Shown: positions 1-5,602 of the stretch, piece by piece
How positions within the stretch are numbered: position 1 is the first letter of the stretch
Layout: each line of letters begins with the position of its first letter
Assembly (NCBI GenBank): GCA_937983065.1
Contig: CALKAL010000178.1
Location: 1 to 5,602 of the forward strand
Reading direction: 5' to 3'
DNA: 5,602 bases
DNA from: an uncultured Bacillaceae bacterium
GTDB taxonomy: Bacteria > Bacillota > Bacilli > Bacillales > Alkalibacillaceae
The notes under the pieces: model-generated
The model's input: the letters and a program-made list of their open reading frames with translations, nothing else
Databases searched by the model: none
Told to the model about the DNA's origin: nothing
Position numbers and translations under genes: made by a program

Positions 1-1393
1 TCGTTAATCGTTCATGAAATAGAGATAATACTTCATTATAATCATCCAACTCCTGTTCTAATTGAGTGACATACTCTCTTTCTTTTGTAGTTGAAATTTC
101 CGTCAAAGCAAAATAACCACCTACTAAAAGAATAAGCATTAAAACAACGGATTGTTGGAACAGCCCTTTTCTAATGAGTTTACGCCATTCGAACGTAAAA
201 CTATGCCAGGTTAACCCTTTTCGAATTGACGTCAATCTATCACGGAATGGTTTTTTAATCGCTTCACTACTGAATAATTTAATCTCCTTTTCTCGCAAAA
301 TAATAGCAAAGAAAATAAATAGACCGCTCCAAATAACAGCTAATAAAGGGTAAAGCCAATCTGTACGACTAGGAAACTCGGATAAAATCAGATCAAATTG
401 ATAAAAATGAAACGGATTGAAAACAGTTTGCAATGCAGGCAGCAATTCCGTTAGTATAATACCGATTGCTAGCAAAGGAATTAAATATAAATAGACAGTA
501 AACGTATGATGAAACCATTTACTAATTAAAAATACTAGACTAAAAGTGATGAGCATCGCACAAATAAAAAGCACTATTGCCCGAATAAGCATCTCTTGAA
601 CCGGTATGATCATTAAAGCATCATCCTCAAACAACATTTGAGGAAATAAAAACTGGTGCTCAACTGGACTGAAAAAATACGTCAAAATATATGTAAAACC
701 AATGACACCGATAATAAATAAACATATGACAACGGTTAAACTTAAAAATTTTCCGATAACTAATTGCCAATTTTGTATCGGTTGTGTTCGTAACGTCGCC
801 CAAGTATTTTGTTCCTTTTCAGTAGAAATTGTTTGACCGAAAAATAAAAGTAACAATACAATACCTACGAAGCTAAAAAGTAATTTACTTACCTGGTTAA
901 GAAAAAGGGAAAAGGATAGCGGATACGTTTCATCCTCATACTCTAATTGATTTTCGATCATCCATTCATTTTTCGCTATAGCGACTTCTAGGTCCGTTCC
1001 AGTTAAACTATGAAACTCGCCTCCCGCATTTAAATACGTCGTTAATGATTGAAGAAAATCTCTTTCAGAATAAGGATACTCACTCCATCGTTTATTGTGA
1101 ATCGTTGAATACCAATCAATTATTTCAGAACTCATTTCTTCAAGATGGGGGAAAATAGCTTCTTCATGGGGTGTTAATGACTCGTCTTTGCGCTTATCAA
1201 TTAATTGAAGCAAACCCGCACTTATTTCAGTTCTCACGTTAGAAATCGATGAAATCGCACGGTCACTCATCCCATCATACTCACGATAGTTTTGAATATA
1301 AAGAAATGAAGTCACGAGTATAATAATTAAAAATAACCATATTAATTTTTTCTGCTTCCAAATTTTCTTCAATTCAAAGAAAAAAATGTTCAT
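1..1393 (-). CDS. ABC-2 type transporter permease, C-terminal part beyond the window
   Basis: This is the membrane subunit of the exporter encoded with the ATPase just upstream. Reading on the minus strand from the ATG at 1393-1391 gives 464 codons with no stop, so the 3' end is cut by the window edge. The start overlaps the ATPase stop as ATGA, and an AAAGGA ribosome binding site lies about 9 bases upstream inside the ATPase gene. Predicted membrane segments lie near residues 17-33, 168-188, 211-240, 268-290, 296-316, 347-366 and 413-430. Residues 34-167 form a large, charged, probably extracytoplasmic domain between helices 1 and 2. Residues 190-220 carry the ABC-2 hallmark STEKEQNTW...RTQPIQNWQL...GKFLS between helices 2 and 3. 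From about residue 398 a second F-E-x-R/K-K stretch and hydrophobic helix repeats the N-terminal pattern, suggesting two fused permease halves of roughly 400 residues each. The substrate cannot be told from the sequence; peptide, lipid or drug export are all possible. The family is secure, the function is not. Confidence 0.88.
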   Translation of the reverse strand, partial: MNIFFFELKKIWKQKKLIWLFLIIILVTSFLYIQNYREYDGMSDRAISSISNVRTEISAGLLQLIDKRKDESLTPHEEAIFPHLEEMSSEIIDWYSTIHNKRWSEYPYSERDFLQSLTTYLNAGGEFHSLTGTDLEVAIAKNEWMIENQLEYEDETYPLSFSLFLNQVSKLLFSFVGIVLLLLFFGQTISTEKEQNTWATLRTQPIQNWQLVIGKFLSLTVVICLFIIGVIGFTYILTYFFSPVEHQFLFPQMLFEDDALMIIPVQEMLIRAIVLFICAMLITFSLVFLISKWFHHTFTVYLYLIPLLAIGIILTELLPALQTVFNPFHFYQFDLILSEFPSRTDWLYPLLAVIWSGLFIFFAIILREKEIKLFSSEAIKKPFRDRLTSIRKGLTWHSFTFEWRKLIRKGLFQQSVVLMLILLVGGYFALTEISTTKEREYVTQLEQELDDYNEVLSLFHERLT

Positions 1394-2277
1394 TGGCTTA
1401 CATCCTTTTTATTAAAAATCTCCTGGTAGCGGTCTTCTGATCCAATGACTTTTTTCTGGATATCTAATAACTCAATATTTTGCTTCATTAATTCAAGCAC
1501 GATATCGTTTAAAGATACTTCTTTTAAATGAAATGAGACAAAATCATCTCCTGTTTCAATAACTGTTACATCTAAATTTAATAAGAGTTCAGTTACTTGA
1601 GCAGGATTATCTACGAAAAACTCATAGTTAATCTTTTTTAATTCCGTTAAATCTTCCTTGATTAACTGGCCGTCCTTTAAAAATAAGATGTTTGATGTTA
1701 CCCGATCGATTTCCGATAAATTATGGGATGAAAGTAATATCGTTGTTCCTTCTTCATACAGTTCGACCAACAAATTTCTCACTCTAATCGCACTCGTTGG
1801 GTCGAGGCCATTCAGTGGTTCATCTAAAATTAAAAGCTCTGGTTCGTTTAAAATAGCCATCGTTAAAAGGAGATGTTGTTTCATACCTAAAGAATATTTT
1901 CCGACCCGTTTATTTAAATAACTATCCATACCTACTCGTTCAGCGGTCTTTATAATTTGCGCCTTGGATAGACCTTGAACATTAGCTATAAATTGAAGAT
2001 GATCATAACCCGTTAAATAATCATAGAGAACTGAATTATCTTGCATGTATGATACATTCTTAAAAATTTGGGGATTTTGATTCGATTCATTTAATATCGT
2101 CACTTGACCTTCATCTGCCTCAACTAAATTCGTAATAATATTTAATAACGTTGATTTTCCCGAACCGTTCGGACCTACTAACGCAACAATTTGCGGTTCT
2201 TCAATTGTAAATGAAATATTGTTCAATACGCGCTGTTTCCCGTACGATTTGTGAATTTCTTGAACAGCTAGAATCAT
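1390..2277 (-). CDS. ABC transporter ATP-binding protein (ABC-2 exporter type)
   Basis: This 295-residue cytoplasmic ATPase would power the permease encoded directly downstream. All nucleotide-binding motifs are present: Walker A GPNGSGKST at 35-43, Q-loop glutamine in SYMQD at 76-80, signature YSLGMKQ at 128-134 (the variant common in BcrA/CcmA-like exporters instead of LSGGQ), Walker B LLILDE at 148-153, D-loop GLD at 157-159 and switch histidine H185 in SSHNLSE. Nothing essential is missing, so it should hydrolyse ATP. Residues after about 215 form the short C-terminal domain typical of these exporters. The start ATG at 2277 follows an AGGGAGG ribosome binding site. Another ATG five bases upstream is out of frame. 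The stop overlaps the permease start by four bases (ATGA), which implies translational coupling. A TATAAT box about 22 bases upstream of the start, and a terminator between it and rnr, suggest that the ABC pair is a separate transcription unit. Relatives include ATPases of drug, bacitracin and lantibiotic exporters, but the substrate is not evident. Confidence 0.95.
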   Translation of the reverse strand: MILAVQEIHKSYGKQRVLNNISFTIEEPQIVALVGPNGSGKSTLLNIITNLVEADEGQVTILNESNQNPQIFKNVSYMQDNSVLYDYLTGYDHLQFIANVQGLSKAQIIKTAERVGMDSYLNKRVGKYSLGMKQHLLLTMAILNEPELLILDEPLNGLDPTSAIRVRNLLVELYEEGTTILLSSHNLSEIDRVTSNILFLKDGQLIKEDLTELKKINYEFFVDNPAQVTELLLNLDVTVIETGDDFVSFHLKEVSLNDIVLELMKQNIELLDIQKKVIGSEDRYQEIFNKKDVSQ

Positions 2278-2280
2278 CTC

Positions 2281-2296
2281 ATACTCCCTCCCTTAA
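2281..2296 (-). promoter_or_regulatory. Strong ribosome binding site of the ABC ATPase gene
   Basis: On the minus strand the sequence AAGGGAGGGAGTATGAG immediately precedes the ATG at 2277. The AGGGAGG core lies about 9 bases from the start, and an overlapping GGGAG lies about 6 bases away. It supports the chosen start and suggests efficient translation. Confidence 0.75.
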
Positions 2297-2298
2297 AA

Positions 2299-2327
2299 AT
2301 TATAATAAACTGGATTTCTTTTATTTT
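2299..2327 (-). promoter_or_regulatory. Candidate sigma-A promoter of the ABC operon
   Basis: A perfect TATAAT lies on the minus strand at 2304-2299. At 17-base spacing the -35 position (2327-2322) reads AAAATA, a poor match to TTGACA. The start of transcription would fall about 15 bases before the ATPase ATG, leaving a very short leader that begins close to the ribosome binding site. The -10 box is convincing by itself and the -35 is not. Other AT-rich stretches in the gap, such as TAAAAT slightly upstream, could serve instead. A promoter is expected here because a terminator separates this operon from rnr. Confidence 0.4.
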
Positions 2328-2351
2328 TCATAATTTTACTACAAAACACAC

Positions 2352-2413
2352 AAAATAAAAGACCTTCTCATAAAGGATTGTAAAATTAATTTACATCCCC
2401 ATGATGAAGGTCT
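2352..2413 (-). terminator. Long intrinsic terminator after rnr
   Basis: The outer arms AGACCTTC (2360-2367) and GAAGGTCT (2406-2413) are perfectly complementary and are extended by TCAT/ATGA after a one-base bulge. Inside, GGATTGTAAA (2375-2384) and TTTACATCC (2391-2399) pair with one bulged base around a small AT loop. In minus-strand RNA, G-U pairs partly close the internal gap, giving an almost continuous 54-base hairpin. It is followed on the minus strand by TTTATTTTG, a T-rich tail. The tail and the G-U pairs favour the minus direction, so it should end the est-rnr transcript. The plus strand has a weaker tail (ATTAATTACTATTGCTTTTT), so bidirectional activity is less likely. Confidence 0.75.
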
Positions 2414-2439
2414 ATTAATTACTATTGCTTTTTCGTACG

Positions 2440-4632
2440 TCATTTCACTTTTTTCGTACTAATAAACTTTCTTTCATCGCTTTCTTTACGCTTCTTTTTC
2501 CGATTCATTCCAACAACTTCAAAATCAATCGCTCGTTCGTCAATATTCGTACTAATACAGCGTACGCGTAACTCGTCACCAATCCGAAAGACATTCCCTG
2601 TTCTCTCACCAATCATCGCTTGATGTTTTTCGTCATAATGATAATAATCATCGGTTAAATAACTAACGTGAACTAGCCCTTCAATCGTATTTTCAAGTTC
2701 TACAAAAATTCCGAAGTTAGTAATTGAACTAATGATCGCATCGAATTCTTCACCAATTTTTTGCGTCATAAATTCGGTCTTCTTCAAATCATCCGTTTCC
2801 CGCTCCGCATCGACTGCACGCCGTTCCATTTCCGATGTATGTCTGGCGATGTCTGGCAGTTTATCCTTCCAATGATCTTGTGTATTTTCACTTAAATCAC
2901 CGTTTAATAAATACGTCCGAACTAAACGGTGAACGATTAAATCTGGATAGCGACGGATTGGTGATGTAAAATGGGTATAAAAATTCGTTGCCAATCCGAA
3001 ATGGCCAACACTTTCAGGAGCATATCGAGCCTGTTTCATCGAACGTAACATCATTTTCGAAATAACTAAATCTTCTTTTTGGCCGCGTACTTCTTCAAGC
3101 ACAGTTTGTAATGCTTTCGGATGAATGCTGTCGACTTTTCCTTTAATTCGATAACCCATATTGGCGATAAACTCAAAGAAATTTTGTAATTTGCCTTCAT
3201 CAGGGTCCTCGTGAATCCGATGAATGAACGGAACTTCCATCCAATGAAAATGCTCGGCAATCGTTTCATTGGCACAAAGCATAAATTCTTCAATTAACTT
3301 TTCAGCAACGCCTCGCTCTCGTAAAACGACATCAGTCGGCGTCCCATCCTCATCGACGAGTACTTGCGCTTCTTTAAAGTCAAAATCAATGGCGCCTCGG
3401 CCCATCCGCTTCTGTCGTAAAATTGCTGCAAGCTCCCCCATCGCTTCGAAAAATGGAACGAGTTCTTTATATTTTTCCTTCGTCTCCGCATCGTCATCTT
3501 GTAAAATTTTATTCACCGCATCATAAGTCATTCGCTCCGTCGTTTTTATAACCGCTTCAAAAATATCATGGTTAACGACTTCACCATGCTCGTTAATTTC
3601 CATTTCACAACTAATCGTTAACCGATCGACTTGAGGATTTAACGAACAAATGCCATTTGATAGACGGTGCGGAATCATCGGTACAACCCGGTCTGTTAAA
3701 TACGTACTCGTTGATCTTTCAAACGCTTCTTTATCCATCGGGGAGCCTTCTGTAATGTAATAACTCACATCAGCAATATAGACGCCTAATAAATAATTAC
3801 CGTTATCTAGCTTTTCAACCCGAACAGCATCGTCTAAATCTTTCGCATCCGCTCCGTCAATCGTTACAATCGTTTTATCGCGCAGATCTCGTCTACCCTT
3901 TAATTCTTCGGGCGTCACTTCATCGGGAATTGAATTGGCATGTTCAATCGTCGCCTCGTCAAATTTTGCTTTGATACCATGCTTATGAATGATCGCTAAA
4001 ATATCAATGCCGGGATCATTTTTATGACCTAAAATATCAATGACTTCCCCTTCCGCACTTTTTAACGCGGTCGGGTATTCCGTAATTTTAACAATAACTT
4101 TATGGCCATCAATCGCGCCTTTCGTATTCCCTTCCCGAATAAAAATATCATTCGGAATCCGTTTATCATCAACTATGACAAATCCAAATTTACCATGATC
4201 CTGATACGTCCCAACAATCGGTGCGTCACTTCTTTCAACGATTCGAATGACAACCCCTTCAGGCCGGTTTCCATCAAAGGACGCCTTCTCAATACGAACG
4301 AGAACTTTATCACCATTCATCGCCGAATTTAAGTCGTTTTGATGAATATAAATGTCCTTTTGGTCTTCATCATCAGGAATTAAAAATGCAAATCCCTTTG
4401 CATGCATTTGAATGCGACCACGGATTAAATTCATTTTTTCAGGTAGCCCGTAGCGATTTTTTCGAGTTCGAACGAGTTCACCGTCATTTTCAAGATCATT
4501 TAATGCTTTAATGAGTATTTGTAATTGTTCAGCGCTATCAGCTTCAAATAATTCTTTTAATTCATCGATTCCTAAAGGTTTTGATGCTTCTTCGTTAAAA
4601 AAATTTCTTAATGTTTGTTTCATTTCTTCCAC
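2440..4632 (-). CDS. rnr: Ribonuclease R (3'-to-5' exoribonuclease)
   Basis: RNase R degrades RNA processively from the 3' end, including structured RNA, rRNA fragments and, with SmpB-tmRNA, non-stop mRNA. It acts in the cytoplasm. Numbered from the GTG at 4632 (730 residues), the order is: N-terminal winged-helix domain about 5-61; cold-shock RNA-binding domains about 66-118 (GRIQMHAKGFAFL) and 140-190 (GTYQDHGKFGFV); RNB catalytic domain about 246-575; and S1 domain about 625-706 (IISSITNFGIFVELENTIEGLVHVSYL region). The four magnesium-binding aspartates are present in TIDGADAKDLDDA as D259, D265, D267 and D268, and TSPIRRYPDL near 556-565 is the conserved active-site segment, so it should be active. 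GTG at 4632 is chosen because GGAGGTG lies 6 bases upstream; a GTG at 4647 would overlap that site. The lysine-rich tail (MNRKKKRKESDERKF...) is short: the protein is about 50 residues shorter than the roughly 779-residue B. subtilis enzyme. The gene follows est by 18 bases. smpB, expected next, is absent. Confidence 0.97.
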   Translation of the reverse strand: MEEMKQTLRNFFNEEASKPLGIDELKELFEADSAEQLQILIKALNDLENDGELVRTRKNRYGLPEKMNLIRGRIQMHAKGFAFLIPDDEDQKDIYIHQNDLNSAMNGDKVLVRIEKASFDGNRPEGVVIRIVERSDAPIVGTYQDHGKFGFVIVDDKRIPNDIFIREGNTKGAIDGHKVIVKITEYPTALKSAEGEVIDILGHKNDPGIDILAIIHKHGIKAKFDEATIEHANSIPDEVTPEELKGRRDLRDKTIVTIDGADAKDLDDAVRVEKLDNGNYLLGVYIADVSYYITEGSPMDKEAFERSTSTYLTDRVVPMIPHRLSNGICSLNPQVDRLTISCEMEINEHGEVVNHDIFEAVIKTTERMTYDAVNKILQDDDAETKEKYKELVPFFEAMGELAAILRQKRMGRGAIDFDFKEAQVLVDEDGTPTDVVLRERGVAEKLIEEFMLCANETIAEHFHWMEVPFIHRIHEDPDEGKLQNFFEFIANMGYRIKGKVDSIHPKALQTVLEEVRGQKEDLVISKMMLRSMKQARYAPESVGHFGLATNFYTHFTSPIRRYPDLIVHRLVRTYLLNGDLSENTQDHWKDKLPDIARHTSEMERRAVDAERETDDLKKTEFMTQKIGEEFDAIISSITNFGIFVELENTIEGLVHVSYLTDDYYHYDEKHQAMIGERTGNVFRIGDELRVRCISTNIDERAIDFEVVGMNRKKKRKESDERKFISTKKVK

Positions 4633-4637
4633 GTTCG

Positions 4638-4645
4638 TCACCTCC
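4638..4645 (-). promoter_or_regulatory. Ribosome binding site that sets the rnr start
   Basis: GGAGGTGA on the minus strand lies just after the est stop codon, with about 6 bases between GGAGGTG and the GTG at 4632. This spacing favours that GTG. The longer reading from GTG at 4647 would place the start inside the site, and the ATG at 4623 would be about 15 bases from it, which is too far. Confidence 0.8.
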
Positions 4646-4650
4646 ACTTA

Positions 4651-5397
4651 TTACTCTGCCCAATCTAACGTTTCTAAAAATTGATAAATATCTTCATGCA
4701 CCTTATCTTTATAATTGCTCAATGTAATGACATGGGGTGCACCTTCATAATAGATGATATCTTTTTGGTCGGATTCAATTTTTTCATAAATATATGTCGC
4801 ACTCTCTTTATTAATCATCTTGTCATCACCCGCTTGTAAAACGAGTGCGGGTGCGTAAATAAATTCAATCTGTTTTTGTACTTCTTCGATAAATTCCTTT
4901 AAAGATTGAAAAAGGGGATCGAGCTCGGCTACAACTTGTTCAACTTCTTCATCAATTTGTTCCTTTTCTTTACCTTCTAATCGTTTATAATCTGATGCAA
5001 AAATTTTAAAACCGTTTAATAATCGATCTCTATTATCGAAAAAAGCAGGCGCACATATAGGTATGACTGCTTTCACTGGATTTTCAGCGGCTAATTTTAA
5101 CGACAGCCCACCACCTAATGATAATCCAGCAACAGCGATTTCTTCATAGCCTAACTCTTTTAAATGGTGATAGCCTTGAAGCGCACCTTCCCACCAGTCC
5201 CATACATTCGTTTTCACTAATTGTTCAGGCTCAACACCGTGACCTTTAAAGATCGGAGCATGGCTCGTGTAACCTTTCTTTTGTAAAAAGCGCCCGAGCA
5301 TTCGAACATCCGCAGAATGACCAGTAAAACCGTGTAAAAGTAATACAGCCCGTTTTCCAGCCTCAAATGTGAATGGTGTCGGTTTTTTTATTTGCAT
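4651..5397 (-). CDS. est: Carboxylesterase, Est30/YvaK type alpha/beta hydrolase
   Basis: This 248-residue cytoplasmic serine hydrolase cleaves short- to medium-chain carboxylic esters; its natural substrate is unknown. It resembles Geobacillus Est30 and B. subtilis YvaK throughout and has their usual length (about 247). VLLLHGFTG at 18-26 supplies the oxyanion-hole strand, GLSLGG at 91-96 holds the nucleophile S93, LQAGDDKMI at 187-195 holds the catalytic aspartate (D192 more likely than D191), and APHVITL at 220-226 holds H222. Residues about 119-175, rich in charged residues, form the cap over the active site. There is no signal peptide or membrane segment. The ATG at 5397 follows GAGGAGAG by about 10 bases; an ATG seven bases further upstream is out of frame. 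It is first of the est-rnr pair, whose adjacency is common in Bacillaceae although no biochemical link to RNA decay is established. The catalytic triad is complete, so an active enzyme is expected. Confidence 0.95.
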   Translation of the reverse strand: MQIKKPTPFTFEAGKRAVLLLHGFTGHSADVRMLGRFLQKKGYTSHAPIFKGHGVEPEQLVKTNVWDWWEGALQGYHHLKELGYEEIAVAGLSLGGGLSLKLAAENPVKAVIPICAPAFFDNRDRLLNGFKIFASDYKRLEGKEKEQIDEEVEQVVAELDPLFQSLKEFIEEVQKQIEFIYAPALVLQAGDDKMINKESATYIYEKIESDQKDIIYYEGAPHVITLSNYKDKVHEDIYQFLETLDWAE

Positions 5398-5404
5398 GAA
5401 TCAT

Positions 5405-5416
5405 TCTCTCCTCTTT
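5405..5416 (-). promoter_or_regulatory. Ribosome binding site of est
   Basis: The minus-strand sequence AAGAGGAGAGAATGATTC precedes the ATG at 5397. The AGAGGAG core lies about 10 bases from the start, at the long end of the normal range. It supports this start over the out-of-frame ATG at 5407. Confidence 0.65.
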
Positions 5417-5428
5417 TTACCGTATCTG

Positions 5429-5457
5429 CTTATAGTTTTCCTATTTTTATTAAGTGT
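5429..5457 (-). promoter_or_regulatory. Weak candidate promoter of est-rnr
   Basis: A promoter is expected between the terminator at 5472 and est. TATAAG at 5434-5429 on the minus strand is the best -10 match in that interval. At 17-base spacing the -35 position reads ACACTT, which is a poor match. The alternative is the TATAAT at 5508-5503, upstream of the hairpin. Neither can be preferred with confidence. Confidence 0.25.
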
Positions 5458-5471
5458 AATCATTTTCGACA

Positions 5472-5500
5472 TAAAAAAACAGTAAGTGCTAACTCACTGT
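5472..5500 (-). terminator. Intrinsic terminator upstream of est
   Basis: On the minus strand ACAGTGAGT and ACTTACTGT form a nine-pair stem, including one G-U pair, around a TAGC loop, followed by a run of Ts (5479-5473). On the plus strand the G-U pair becomes an A-C mismatch, so the minus direction is favoured. It most likely ends the gene to the right of the window, commonly secG in relatives, and makes est the start of a new unit. The same palindrome also resembles an operator of the TetR regulator type and lies 3 bases after a TATAAT box. Confidence 0.65.
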
Positions 5501-5602
5501 CCATTATACATGAAAATTTTTCCGGTTACGTTAAATAGCATTCGAAATAATAGCAAGTCGATATATTATTTTTCAGGTCCCCATTCTTATCGGACAAATC
5601 TT
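5501..5602. other. Intergenic stretch without an identified gene
   Basis: Neither strand shows a convincing coding signal. On the minus strand two readings from the edge end soon (after CPIRMGT at the TGA near 5573, and after YFECYLT at the TAA near 5528), so the tail of an upstream gene is possible but not recognised; it does not look like the hydrophobic end of SecG. A TATAAT lies at 5508-5503 on the minus strand with no good -35. The heptamer AATAGCA occurs twice, at 5534-5540 and 5549-5555, around TTCGAA. Confidence 0.4.

Noticed and set aside
1658..1921. Plus-strand open reading frame of 87 codons opposite the ABC ATPase
   Set aside because: It lies antisense inside a gene with complete catalytic motifs, has no ribosome binding site and resembles no family.
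2278..2439. Remnant of smpB between rnr and the ABC operon
   Set aside because: The 162 bases are filled by the terminator, an AT-rich promoter region and the ribosome binding site; no SmpB-like reading is present.
3066..3526. Three short open frames, two minus and one plus, within rnr
   Set aside because: They are out-of-frame or antisense shadows of the RNB domain, whose reading frame is intact and conserved.
4102..4332. Plus-strand open frame of 76 codons opposite the rnr cold-shock domains
   Set aside because: It is antisense to a conserved coding region and has no translation signals.
4633..4647. GTG at 4647 as the rnr start
   Set aside because: This start would overlap the GGAGGTG ribosome binding site that fits the GTG at 4632.
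5510..5602. Plus-strand frame from ATG at 5510 open to the window edge (31 codons)
   Set aside because: No ribosome binding site precedes it, the peptide matches nothing known, and an open run this short occurs by chance in AT-rich DNA.

Overview
This window looks like chromosome of a low-GC Gram-positive bacterium, most likely of the family Bacillaceae. The evidence is AT-rich intergenic DNA, strong purine-rich ribosome binding sites of the GGAGG type, intrinsic terminators with T-tracts, and the carboxylesterase-RNase R gene pair (est/yvaK then rnr) found in Bacillus-type genomes. All four genes lie on the minus strand, so transcription runs from right to left. The species cannot be named from the sequence alone.

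Layout from right to left, in the direction of transcription. Positions 5602-5398 hold no convincing gene. They contain a hairpin with a T-tract at 5472-5500, which reads best as the terminator of a gene lying further right; in relatives that gene is usually secG. Next come est (5397-4651, an Est30/YvaK-type carboxylesterase) and rnr (RNase R, whose start is best placed at the GTG at 4632). They are 18 bases apart and probably cotranscribed. A long hairpin with a T-rich tail (2413-2352) ends that unit. A new unit then starts at a TATAAT box near 2300 and encodes a two-gene ABC exporter: an ATPase (2277-1390) and, overlapping it by ATGA, a large ABC-2 type permease (1393 to beyond the left edge). 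The permease carries 464 visible residues and is cut by the window.

How the genes relate. RNase R is a 3'-to-5' exoribonuclease that degrades structured RNA and, with SmpB and tmRNA, non-stop mRNA. The esterase next to it has no established link to RNA decay, but the pairing is a known chromosomal arrangement. In Bacillus subtilis smpB follows rnr directly; here an exporter cassette follows instead, so that order is broken at this site. The ATPase and permease would form one exporter of unknown substrate. The permease appears to be two fused halves, since a second copy of its N-terminal motif and first membrane helix begins near residue 398.

I see no CRISPR array, tRNA, rRNA or complete mobile element. 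Nothing here is clearly a new system. The points most worth a second look are the exporter inserted after rnr, the duplicated permease architecture, the unusually long terminator hairpin, and the end of rnr, where a TGA-C stop sits inside a 21-base in-frame repeat.
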